From assembly GCF_014075995.1 (NCBI RefSeq), contig NZ_CP055153.1, positions 5,890,001 to 5,954,000 on the forward strand: a stretch of 64,000 nucleotides of DNA, read 5' to 3'. Positions 53,036 through 60,909 of the stretch are shown here, piece after piece. How positions within the stretch are numbered: the first letter of the stretch is position 1; the number at the start of each line of letters is the position of its first letter. The position numbers and the translations under genes are program-made. The stretch is from Adhaeribacter radiodurans (GTDB lineage Bacteria > Bacteroidota > Bacteroidia > Cytophagales > Hymenobacteraceae). A model generated the notes under the pieces. That model was not told where the DNA came from. It did no database searches and worked only from the letters and a program-made list of their open reading frames with translations.

Positions 53036-53320
53036 ATGGCACACAAAAAAGGAGCAGGTTCGTCGAACAACGGTCGCGAATCGCATAGCAAACGACTGGG
53101 TGTAAAAATTTATGGTGGCCAAGCTATTATAGCTGGTAACATTATCGTGCGTCAGCGCGGTACTGCGCACCACCCTGGTTTAAACGTGGGTATTGGTAAA
53201 GACCATACTTTGTTTGCATTAGTTGATGGTAAAGTAGAATTTAAAAAAGGCCGCAAAGACCGTTCTTTTGTATCGGTTGTTCCGGTTGATGCTCCAGTAG
53301 CTGCTGAAGTTGCTGAGTAA
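53036..53320 (+). CDS. rpmA: 50S ribosomal protein L27
   Basis: 94 residues starting [48 protein letters not shown], the standard L27 sequence with N-terminal AHKKG reaching to the peptidyl transferase centre. The short acidic/Ala-rich tail ([11 protein letters not shown]) is variable. L27 of some Firmicutes is trimmed by Prp protease; this one starts directly with the mature form. Ends in a terminator. Confidence 0.98.
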   Translation: MAHKKGAGSSNNGRESHSKRLGVKIYGGQAIIAGNIIVRQRGTAHHPGLNVGIGKDHTLFALVDGKVEFKKGRKDRSFVSVVPVDAPVAAEVAE

Positions 53321-53341
53321 TTTTTTAAAATTTTTAATATC

Positions 53342-53372
53342 AAAAAAGGCTGCCTTAGGGTAGCCTTTTTTT
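53342..53372 (+). terminator. Rho-independent terminator after rpmA
   Basis: AAAAGGCTGCC-TTAG-GGTAGCCTTTT stem (one G-T pair) with a T-run, 22 bases beyond the stop. Confidence 0.9.
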
Positions 53373-53467
53373 GTTTGTAGCTTATTTTGTTTTAGAGGGT
53401 TTTCTTGTATTTGAGCTTGTTTAGCATAGTCTCACTTTTGCCATTACTTTCTAGTTCTCTAAGGCCT

Positions 53468-53586
53468 CATGGCCGGCGGGTCTCGTTTGGCTCTCTCGGG
53501 CGGTTTAGCGAACCTTGGCTCGTTGCACTGCGCCATGCCTCCTGCGTCGGCACCGGAACGCTAAAAGGCCCTCCATAGCCAAACTG
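53468..53586 (+). repeat. 120-bp imperfect-hairpin repeat, copy 2
   Basis: Starts CATGGCCGGCGGG and ends AGCCAAACTGG. Same internal layout as copy 1 (GTTTGGC...GCCAAAC, GGTTTAGCG...CGCTAAAA). Part of a composite with the inverted copy at 53865. The 768-base gap between rpmA and the amidohydrolase (53321-54088) has no gene and is mostly repeats. Confidence 0.75.
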
Positions 53587-53732
53587 GTTCAGGTTGCTTT
53601 TAGCTACTGCTTTTTCTGGTTGAGAGTAGCAGCAGGATAGAGTTGCATCAAATACTAAGTAATTCTATTCGGAATAGAGGATACTTTATTTACCAGGATG
53701 TAAATCAGAAAAAGTTAAATACTGAAAGTATA

Positions 53733-53782
53733 GTCAACCATCCCTGCCCCTCCTTATCTAAGGAGGGGCAGGGATGGTTGAC
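53733..53782. repeat. perfect 24-bp palindrome, REP-like
   Basis: Arms 53733-53756 (GTCAACCATCCCTGCCCCTC...) and 53759-53782 are exact reverse complements around TC. This is the best-preserved copy of the CCCC/GGGG family found also at 25427, 55272 and, shortened, at 17432. It lies between two inverted 120-bp repeats. Confidence 0.9.
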
Positions 53783-53864
53783 TTGTGATAGTTTAGCCAA
53801 TTGCATCGAAATAAAAACTACTGCAACTGGCGGGTTAATATCTACCAAATAAAACAATACCAAT

Positions 53865-53978
53865 TTTTGTTTTGAGGGCCTTTTAGCGATTCGGTGTGGC
53901 GCAGCCACATTCCGCAGCGGAGCGAGGAAAGATTCGCTAAACAGCCCGAAAAGCAAAAACGAGTCCCGCCGGCCATGA
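53865..53978 (-). repeat. 120-bp imperfect-hairpin repeat, copy 3 (inverted)
   Basis: Reverse complement begins GGCCTCATGGCCGGCGGG and contains GTTTAGCGAATC and TCGCTAAAAGGCCCTC. It is more diverged than copies 1 and 2 in the middle (it has GCTGCGGAATG instead of GCTGCGCCATG). Head-to-head with copy 2. Confidence 0.75.
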
Positions 53979-54088
53979 GGCCACCAAGTTAATAGATAGT
54001 AACTTCTTCCATGAGACTGTGCATGGAAGTTCAGAAAAAAAATTAATAACTCTTTCTTATATTTAAACCACATTCCACTACTCACCCT

Positions 54089-55192
54089 ATGATCCGCAAC
54101 AAACAATTCATTTTAATTCTGGCCGGCATACTTTTTTCTTTTATTTCACTAATCGCGCAAGCTCAGGAAATGAGCTTTGAAGAATATGAGCCTAAATCTA
54201 CGCTGGTGGTGCCCGAACACCCGGTAACCAAAGCTAAGTACCCTTTTATTGATGTGCATAGCCACCAAAACTCCAACATGAGCAAAGAGGCAATGACCAA
54301 AATAGTGAAGGAGATGGATGCTTTAAATATGCGCACCATGGTTAATTTGAGCGGCGGCAGCGGCAGCGAACTTAAAAGCGGAGTAGCTAATTTAAAAGGA
54401 AGTTACCCAAATCGTTTTGTAGTATTTGCCAATGTGGATTTTAGTAAGATCGACGACCCGAACTTTGGCGAAAAAGCCGCTACCCAATTAGAACAAGACG
54501 TGAAAAATGGCGCCCAAGGATTAAAAATCTTTAAAAATTTGGGCATGACCGTGAAAGATAAAAACGGTAAAAGAATCCCGACCGATGATCCAAGGTTAAA
54601 CCCCATCTGGCAAAAGTGCGCCGAACTAAAAATCCCCGTGCTTATTCATACTGGTGAACCTCAATCCTTTTTCGACCCGATTGATAAAAACAACGAGCGC
54701 TGGCTGGAATTAAAACAATTTCCGAACCGGGCCCGCCCGAGTAGCGAATACCCCAGTTGGGAGCAAGTAATGCAGGAGCAACACAGTCTATTTGCGAAAA
54801 ACCCTAAAACCATATTTATTAACGCGCATTTGGGCTGGCTTGGTGGCGATTTAGCCAGGTTGGGTAAGTTATTAGATAAGTTACCCAACGTGTACACCGA
54901 GATTGGTGCGGTACTCGCGGAACTAGGTCGGCAACCACATTTTGCCCGCGAATGGTTTATTAAATACCAGGATCGCGTTTTATTCGGAAAAGATATTTAC
55001 GCCCCAACCGAATACCATACGTACTTCCGGGTTCTCGAAACCAACGATGAATACTTCGATTATTACCGCAAACGCCACGCCTTCTGGAAAATGTACGGCT
55101 TAAACTTACCCGACGAAGTTCTAAAAAAACTCTACTATAAGAATGCCCTAAAAATTGTTCCCCGCCTGGATGCCACCGGCTTCCCGAAGTAA
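54089..55192 (+). CDS. amidohydrolase-family protein, exported
   Basis: 367 residues with a signal peptide (MIRNKQFILILAGILFSFISLIAQAQ). A TIM-barrel metallohydrolase of the COG2159 group: N-terminal metal ligands FIDVHSHQNS (HxH), VLIHTGEPQ with a second ligand His, NAHLGWLGG (third His), and an Asp-containing LFGKDIYAPTEYHTYF near the end. Probably acts on a cyclic amide, ester or decarboxylation substrate in the periplasm; no precise reaction can be given. It is flanked on both sides by repeat-filled spacers, and no partner gene is in line. Confidence 0.82.
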   Translation: MIRNKQFILILAGILFSFISLIAQAQEMSFEEYEPKSTLVVPEHPVTKAKYPFIDVHSHQNSNMSKEAMTKIVKEMDALNMRTMVNLSGGSGSELKSGVANLKGSYPNRFVVFANVDFSKIDDPNFGEKAATQLEQDVKNGAQGLKIFKNLGMTVKDKNGKRIPTDDPRLNPIWQKCAELKIPVLIHTGEPQSFFDPIDKNNERWLELKQFPNRARPSSEYPSWEQVMQEQHSLFAKNPKTIFINAHLGWLGGDLARLGKLLDKLPNVYTEIGAVLAELGRQPHFAREWFIKYQDRVLFGKDIYAPTEYHTYFRVLETNDEYFDYYRKRHAFWKMYGLNLPDEVLKKLYYKNALKIVPRLDATGFPK

Positions 55193-55271
55193 GTGGATTT
55201 TAAAGGATTGTAGTGATTCTTTATTACTTGGCTAGGATAAATTTTATTTCCCACTTTTACCGAACTTAGTA

Positions 55272-55308
55272 ATCAACCACCCCTACCCCACCTAAGCTTA
55301 GGAGGGGA
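55272..55308. repeat. partial palindromic repeat (CCCC/GGGG family)
   Basis: TCAACCACCCCTACCCCACC then TAAGCTTAGGAGGGG: one full arm and half of the other. Related to the palindrome at 53733. Confidence 0.65.
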
Positions 55309-55385
55309 GCTTTAAATTTACTTGATTATTAAACAATACAGTTACTACAACGGCAGCTACAACGGCAGCTAAGAATAATTGACAC

Positions 55386-55504
55386 CAGTTTGGCTTTTGA
55401 GCGCCTTATAGTCTTCCGGTGCCGAGGAACGAGACATTCCGCAGCGAAGCGAGGAAAGGAGGGATACACTGCGCGAAGAAGCCAAACGAGGCCTGCCGGC
55501 CATG
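55386..55504 (-). repeat. 120-bp imperfect-hairpin repeat, copy 4
   Basis: Reverse complement begins GCCTCATGGCCGGCAGG and ends AAAAGCCAAACTG. Middle diverged, but CTTTCCTCGCT, CGCTGCGGAATG and CGGCACCGGAA are kept. It lies about 80 bases from the palindrome remnant at 55272, as with the other copies. The gap 55193-55619 has no gene. Confidence 0.7.
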
Positions 55505-55619
55505 AGGCAAACTCAGCCTATTCAATCCGCATCAGCACCGCAACCTGGAGACTTGAAAAGGCTCCAAGTAGTAATCCCAATCCCAGAAAGCACTTCCTTT
55601 CGTTAGGTAGCTAGAAAAT

Positions 55620-57524
55620 TTACTTCTCCTTAGGAACAACCTGCGCTTCCGGTATACCATTATCCAGTAATTGCGTAGTCTTCACTAAACGAACAAACTC
55701 AGCCCGATAACCTTCCGGATCTTGCCCTTTCGCTCCTTCTGCTAAAGAAAGTACATTGGCGTAAGTTGCCTGACCTTTATGTTCGGAATCGCGGAGCAGC
55801 ATGCCAAATTCAGCTACGGCTGCCGCAAACCGGAAATTCTCTGACGGTTTAGTGGTAACATCTGTATTTACTATTTTCTCGAGTAATTTACTCGTATTTC
55901 CATCAGGAGCTTTGTAACGTAATTTTAAGGTTAGTAACTCTCCGGCAAAAGCAGTTGGAGGGCTTTTTACCTGCTGGTATTTCAGTTCGTCAACTTCACT
56001 TAATGGCGTAGAAGATTTTTTACTACTGGCCGGGATAATTTCGTAGAGTGCCGTTACAGTGTGACCCGCTCCTAAATCGCCGGCATCTTTTTTATCGTTT
56101 TTAAAATCTTCGTTGTGTAAATTCCGGTTTTCGTAACCAATCAGGCGGTAAGCTTTTACGTAGGCCGGGTTAAACTCCAGTTGCAGTTTTACATCTTTGG
56201 CAATGGTAAACAATGTGCCGCCAAACTCATTCACAAATACCTTTTTCGCTTCCTGAATATTATCCAGGTAAGCATAATTACCATTTCCAATATCGGCCAG
56301 CTTTTCCATCCGGCTGTCTTTTAAATTGCCGGTACCAAACCCCAGAACAGTTAAAAATACGCCGCTTTCCCGCTTTTCTTCAATGAGCCGTTCCAGTTCC
56401 GAAGTACTCGATACGCCCACGTTAAAATCGCCGTCGGTGGCTAAAATTACCCGGTTATTGCCTTCTTTTAGTAAATTTTCCTGTGCTACCTTGTAAGCTA
56501 ACTTAATGCCTTCGCCGCCCGCAGTAGAGCCTCCGGCTTCCAGCTTCTCTAATGCCGAAAGGATAACTTCTTTACGGTTACCCGGAGTAGGTGGAAGTAC
56601 CAAGCCGGCGGCTCCGGCGTATACCGCAATGGCTACTTTATCCTGCGGACGCAATTGGTTTACCAGTAATTTAAATCCGGCAATTACCAGCGGCAACTTA
56701 TCTTCCGAAGCCATAGAACCCGACACATCAATCAGGAAAACAAGATTAGCGGGCGGCAGGTTATCGGTGGGTATATTTTTGCCCTGCAAGCCGATGTGTA
56801 GCAATTGATTATCGGGGTTCCAGGGGCAAGCTGCCAGTTCCGTTATCATAGCTACCGGGTCTTCCTTTTTTGGTTGTGGATAGCTATACTTAAAGTAATT
56901 AACCATCTCCTCAATGCGTACGGCATCTTTGGGCGGCTTTCGCCCATTGTTTAAAAACCGACGCACGTTGCTGTACGAAGCAGCATCCACATCAATCGAA
57001 AAAGTTGAAAGCGGATTGCGGGTAGTTTCCAAGAAAATATTTTCTTCTACCCGGTCGTATTCTTCGGTGTTATAATTTGTCCGGGGTAAATCAATCAATA
57101 TCCGTCTGGAGTTCATTGGGCCAACGCTCGCTTTTATTTGAATCCTGCTCATCATATTCGCTGCTGCTTTCACGGCCTGTTCGGCCTGATCGAACGCTAC
57201 TTCTACTACTTCCTGTAAGGTGTTGGTGTCCGGTTGTAACTTAATATTCAATCGTTTTTGAGTACCGAGCCTAATTTCCTGGGTAATGTAACCTACCTGA
57301 CTTACTACCAGTGAACGAGCAGAAGCGGGTACCTGAATTGTAAAGGTGCCAGCCGAATCGGTGAGCGTACCCAGGCTGGTTCCTTTTATGGTTAGGTTTA
57401 CGCCGGCTAAAGGCTGATTATAGCGGGAATGGGTTACTTGTCCGGTAAGAGTCCGGTTTTGGGCCAGGCTCCGGCACGAGGTAATCAGCAACAGTAAAGC
57501 AAACAAATACCAGTAGTTTTTCAT
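55620..57524 (-). CDS. VWA-domain lipoprotein with carboxypeptidase-like regulatory domain (YfbK-like)
   Basis: 634 residues. Lipobox LLITSC (lipidated Cys about 17), a CarboxypepD_reg-like sandwich (about 24-100, LTGQVTHSRYNQPLAGVNLTIKG), then the conserved YfbK N-terminal segment (FSIDVDAASYSNVRRFLNNGRKPPKDAVRIEEMVNYF), a von Willebrand factor A domain with complete MIDAS DVSGSMASEDK (about 270) and ATDGDFNVG, and the C-terminal YfbK_C part (KNLLKEIVNTDV-like stretch to the end). Surface protein that probably binds partners via Mg. Divergent from a sigma factor and its anti-sigma-TonB fusion. Confidence 0.88.
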   Translation of the reverse strand: MKNYWYLFALLLLITSCRSLAQNRTLTGQVTHSRYNQPLAGVNLTIKGTSLGTLTDSAGTFTIQVPASARSLVVSQVGYITQEIRLGTQKRLNIKLQPDTNTLQEVVEVAFDQAEQAVKAAANMMSRIQIKASVGPMNSRRILIDLPRTNYNTEEYDRVEENIFLETTRNPLSTFSIDVDAASYSNVRRFLNNGRKPPKDAVRIEEMVNYFKYSYPQPKKEDPVAMITELAACPWNPDNQLLHIGLQGKNIPTDNLPPANLVFLIDVSGSMASEDKLPLVIAGFKLLVNQLRPQDKVAIAVYAGAAGLVLPPTPGNRKEVILSALEKLEAGGSTAGGEGIKLAYKVAQENLLKEGNNRVILATDGDFNVGVSSTSELERLIEEKRESGVFLTVLGFGTGNLKDSRMEKLADIGNGNYAYLDNIQEAKKVFVNEFGGTLFTIAKDVKLQLEFNPAYVKAYRLIGYENRNLHNEDFKNDKKDAGDLGAGHTVTALYEIIPASSKKSSTPLSEVDELKYQQVKSPPTAFAGELLTLKLRYKAPDGNTSKLLEKIVNTDVTTKPSENFRFAAAVAEFGMLLRDSEHKGQATYANVLSLAEGAKGQDPEGYRAEFVRLVKTTQLLDNGIPEAQVVPKEK

Positions 57525-57639
57525 GGCCGTAGAACGTAAATTTCTTTCATGATGTAGCTACTCAAAGAATTACACACGCCCATTGATATTTTTTTCCGGA
57601 ATAAATGCTTTTATTTAGGATAGTTTTACCTTGCCGGAT

Positions 57640-58236
57640 ATGTTTCTTAAGTTCTTCTCGAAAAACCCGCAACCACCCGACGACCGGGAACTGGTACAAC
57701 GCTACCAGGAAACCGGCGACTTGGCCTACGTAGGAGAATTATTTGAACGTTATACCGAAATGGTTTACCTCATCTGCCGCAAATACCTGCCCGACGAAGA
57801 CGAAAGCAAAGATGCGACCATGCAAGTGTTTGAACAGCTAATAGAAAATCTAAAAAAGCACCAGGTTACTAATTTTAAAAGTTGGCTGCATTCTACAGCT
57901 AAAAATCACTGCCTGATGCAGTTACGGGCGAAAAAAAGTAAACCTACCCTCTCGTTAGATGCCGAGCCCATTTTATCTATGCAATTTAGTAAGCATTTGC
58001 ATCTAGGTAATAATGAGGACGAAAACCAGGAACAAGACTGGCAATTGCTTGAAAAAGCTTTAGCCGATTTGCCCCCGGAACAACGTTTTTGCCTGGAATT
58101 ATTTTACCTGCAGGAGAAAAGTTACCAGCAAATTGCCGAACAAACGGGTTACGACCTAAACAGAGTGCGCAGTTATATTCAGAACGGGCGCCGGAATATG
58201 AAAATTTACGTGGAGAAGCATCATGACCCAACCTGA
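57640..58236 (+). CDS. ECF-type RNA polymerase sigma factor
   Basis: 198 residues from the ATG at 57640 (MFLKFFSKNPQPPDD; the longer ORF starts at TTG 57631). Sigma region 2 (VYLICRKYLPDEDESKDATMQVFEQLI, with the -10 recognition helix) and region 4 (LADLPPEQRFCLELFYLQEKSYQQIAEQTGYDLNRVRSYIQNGRRNMK, a helix-turn-helix) are clear. ECF sigmas are held by anti-sigma factors; the next gene overlaps by 14 bases and has an anti-sigma-type zinc motif. Target genes unknown. Confidence 0.9.
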   Translation: MFLKFFSKNPQPPDDRELVQRYQETGDLAYVGELFERYTEMVYLICRKYLPDEDESKDATMQVFEQLIENLKKHQVTNFKSWLHSTAKNHCLMQLRAKKSKPTLSLDAEPILSMQFSKHLHLGNNEDENQEQDWQLLEKALADLPPEQRFCLELFYLQEKSYQQIAEQTGYDLNRVRSYIQNGRRNMKIYVEKHHDPT

Positions 58237-59368
58237 TACCTTAAAATGGCTTTTACCCGACGACGGGCATTTTTCGTTGGAACAGCTCCGGCTGTACCAG
58301 GAAGAAAACTTGTCGGCCCTAGCCCGGCATCAGGTAGAAAAGCACCTGCTGGATTGTGACCTATGCACCGACGTATTGGCCGGTATAGCTGTTTCTAACC
58401 GGGGCCAAACTCAAAATGCCGTAAACCAGTTAAGCCAGCAAATAAAAAGTAAAGTTCAGTCGGAACCACGTTTAAAAGCCCGGTCTTTTTACGGACCAGC
58501 TTTGCGGATAGCCGCCGGATTTTTAATTTTACTCGTGAGTTTTGGTGTATTCCGATACTTGCAACGACCTACTTTAACGGCCACCCCAGAAAGCTCAGTT
58601 GCTCAACAAACTCAAACAAAACTTAAAGCCGAAGAACCGCAGGTGGCTCTTTCTGCTCCTCCGGACCCCATTATAAAGCCTACTGAACCAGAACCTATTG
58701 CTCCGGTAAAGAGTAAAGTTAGCTCCCCAACCCGGAAAGCCACTGTTGCTAAATCCATAAAAAAGGAAAAATCTGAAATTGCACTTCATTCGTCGGCACC
58801 GGCAGAAACACTTTTCCCGATTGATACCGCGATAGTGTTAGATGCCATGATTAACAAAACGGCAGATGCTTCTGAAATGGCTTCAGATGTTCCATTACCT
58901 ACTACTATTGCTAAAAATAGCTTAACGGCCAAAAGAGCACTCACCGGCGCTGCATTAACGGGTAAGTCAATAAATAGTATATCCTTACAAAGCGCCACTA
59001 CTTTTACTAATCAGGAGCAGTTACCGGAAGCAGCAACCATTCATTACAGTGCAGTAAAAGAAATTACAAATGGACTTACCCGGACCAAGCCTCAAATGGG
59101 GATGCCAGCCTTTAACCAATATATTCAGGAGAATTTACGTTATCCCGCCGAAGCGAAGAGACAAAATCAAGAAGGTATAGTTGAGGTAAGCTTTACGGTA
59201 ACGACAGAAGGCAAATTAACTAACTTTAAAATTCTAAAAAGCCTACATCCTGCCTGCGATGCCGAGGCTATTCGGGTAATTCAAGAAGGGCCAGGCTGGC
59301 AGCCTACCCAATTACAAGGCCAGCCTCAAGCCGAAAACGTGCGGGTAACGGTGCAATTTAAGTTATAG
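58223..59368 (+). CDS. anti-sigma factor fused to a TonB C-terminal domain
   Basis: 381 residues. The N-terminus has the zinc anti-sigma motif HLLDCDLC (His41, Cys45, Cys48: HxxxCxxC) in a helical domain of about 55 residues. A single transmembrane helix (about 93-112, ALRIAAGFLILLVSFGVFRYL) puts the rest in the periplasm: a Pro/Lys/Ala-rich linker (to about 285) and a TonB C-terminal domain (GMPAFNQYIQENLRYPAEAKRQNQEGIVEVSFTVTTEGKL, the YP-x-x-A and V-x-F-x-V pattern). The join suggests that periplasmic or outer-membrane engagement of the TonB part frees the sigma factor. Overlaps the sigma gene by 14 bases. Confidence 0.87.
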   Translation: MTQPDTLKWLLPDDGHFSLEQLRLYQEENLSALARHQVEKHLLDCDLCTDVLAGIAVSNRGQTQNAVNQLSQQIKSKVQSEPRLKARSFYGPALRIAAGFLILLVSFGVFRYLQRPTLTATPESSVAQQTQTKLKAEEPQVALSAPPDPIIKPTEPEPIAPVKSKVSSPTRKATVAKSIKKEKSEIALHSSAPAETLFPIDTAIVLDAMINKTADASEMASDVPLPTTIAKNSLTAKRALTGAALTGKSINSISLQSATTFTNQEQLPEAATIHYSAVKEITNGLTRTKPQMGMPAFNQYIQENLRYPAEAKRQNQEGIVEVSFTVTTEGKLTNFKILKSLHPACDAEAIRVIQEGPGWQPTQLQGQPQAENVRVTVQFKL

Positions 59369-59493
59369 ATTTTACTAAATTGTCTATTAACCAAAATTAA
59401 TAGCTTGCTTTAAGTTGACTAACTCTTCCGCTTAACTTACCTGTTGTACAATACCAATTGAACCGTTTTATTTTACCGTAACCGCAAACAACC

Positions 59494-59871
59494 ATGGCTA
59501 ATATCTTAAACTACTTACCTTATTTAGAAACCGATGAAATGGCCTTTCTGCAAGGCATATTTCAAAATATGAATGACCAACAGGCGCAGCAATTCGCCGA
59601 TATTTACCGGGCGCGCCGCAAAACGCCCGAACTTATTTTATTTACTACCTTATTGGGCTTTGTAGGTTTTGCCGGCGTTCAACGGTTTGTAATTGGCAGT
59701 ATCGGTATGGGGATTTTATACTTTTTTACGGCCGGACTTTGTTTTATTGGTACTATTATCGACGCTATTAATTACCGGCGGATGGCTTTTGATTATAATA
59801 TAAAAGAAGCGCAAAAAGTGCAGATAATGGTAATAAGCCAAATGGGAGGTCCGTATTCGGGGCAGAATTAG
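59494..59871 (+). CDS. TM2 domain protein
   Basis: 125 residues. A helical N-terminus (NYLPYLETDEMAFLQGIFQNMNDQQAQQFADIYRARRKTPE) leads to the TM2 domain with its conserved Gly/Arg pattern in LLGFVGFAGVQRFVIGSIGMGILYFFTAGLCFIGTIIDAI (two membrane helices). TM2 proteins are common in bacteria; function unknown. The next gene starts three bases after its stop codon. Confidence 0.88.
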   Translation: MANILNYLPYLETDEMAFLQGIFQNMNDQQAQQFADIYRARRKTPELILFTTLLGFVGFAGVQRFVIGSIGMGILYFFTAGLCFIGTIIDAINYRRMAFDYNIKEAQKVQIMVISQMGGPYSGQN

Positions 59872-59874
59872 AAT

Positions 59875-60354
59875 ATGGTAAGTTTTTCGTCTCTTTTCCG
59901 GAAACCTGAGAAAGTAATACAGCAAGTATATTTTAGTCCGGGCATTGATTGCTTAAATGCCATTCTGGAGCAAATAGAAACTGCTCGTACTTCTCTAAAA
60001 ATCTGTGTCTTTACCATCAGCGACGATCGCATTACAAAGGCTATTTTACAGGCGCACCGCAACCGGGTAGCTATTAAAATTATTACCGATAATGAAAAGT
60101 TATTTGATATGGGTTCGGACATCAAACAACTGGCGCAGGCGGGTATTTCTATTCGGGTAGATAATTCACCTAACCACATGCACCACAAATTTGCTATTGT
60201 TGATGATTACCTGGTACTAACCGGTTCGTATAACTGGACCCGCAGTGCCGCCAAATATAACCACGAAAACCTGGTAATTACTTCAGCCAAAAATATAGTT
60301 ACCGATTTTCGTTACGAGTTCGATCGCTTATGGAGTGTCATGGTGCCGCTTTAG
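59875..60354 (+). CDS. phospholipase D-like protein with a single HKD motif
   Basis: 159 residues. One HKD: HHKFAIVDDYLVLTGSYNWTRSA (HxKx4Dx6GSxN), so the active site would need a dimer, as in Nuc-type nucleases. No signal peptide. It may act on DNA/RNA or phospholipids. Starts three bases after the TM2 gene and is probably cotranscribed; that pairing suggests a membrane-linked role. The ATG at 59875 is right after the TM2 stop. Confidence 0.9.
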   Translation: MVSFSSLFRKPEKVIQQVYFSPGIDCLNAILEQIETARTSLKICVFTISDDRITKAILQAHRNRVAIKIITDNEKLFDMGSDIKQLAQAGISIRVDNSPNHMHHKFAIVDDYLVLTGSYNWTRSAAKYNHENLVITSAKNIVTDFRYEFDRLWSVMVPL

Positions 60355-60423
60355 ATCTAACAAAGAGCCATTAATTTTAAAACTTGGCAAGCTGAATTTA
60401 CTAAAAACTTAATTTTCCCATTA

Positions 60424-60834
60424 CTAACCTCTTTTTATCTCTTCACCCCAGGTACCGGCAAACAAAACCACGCGCCAGCCATCCGGATCTTCAAAAGTAA
60501 GTCCTTTGCTATTCCAATAAGGGTTTTCGGGCGGAATTGGGAAATAACCCAGATTCTGCATGCGCGTAGCAGCAGCATCTAAAACGGCTTGATCCGGAAT
60601 GTAAAAAACCAGCAAATTATCTTTAGTTGGAGCCGGGCAAGGGCTACCAGCCACATGTTGCGTAAACTCCAGATGATATTGTTTATCGGGCAAACCCAGC
60701 ATCACGCCATCATACCCCGCATGGTTGGTAAAAGAACTTAGCTTTTCCAGCCCTAAACCTTCGGTATAAAATTGAATAACTTTAGGTAACTGGTTTGTTG
60801 GGCGGGCAATCCGGACTTGCGAGAAGGAAAACAT
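60424..60834 (-). CDS. VOC-superfamily (glyoxalase-like) protein
   Basis: 136 residues in two beta-alpha-beta-beta-beta modules: QVRIARPTNQLPKVIQFYTEGLGLEKL with HLEFTQHVAG, and LLVFYIPDQAVLDAAATRMQNLGYFPI...GLTFEDPDGWRVVLFAG. The metal ligand pattern (His/Glu at the ends of strands) is partly present. Substrate unknown; glyoxalase, dioxygenase or antibiotic-binding functions are all found in this superfamily. Converges on the PLD gene. Confidence 0.85.
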   Translation of the reverse strand: MFSFSQVRIARPTNQLPKVIQFYTEGLGLEKLSSFTNHAGYDGVMLGLPDKQYHLEFTQHVAGSPCPAPTKDNLLVFYIPDQAVLDAAATRMQNLGYFPIPPENPYWNSKGLTFEDPDGWRVVLFAGTWGEEIKRG

Positions 60835-60909
60835 GAACTATAGATTATAAATCATTTTAGTAGTAATTTTTCGCCTAATACTACAGCAACATTAATAGTT
60901 TTTGTTTTC

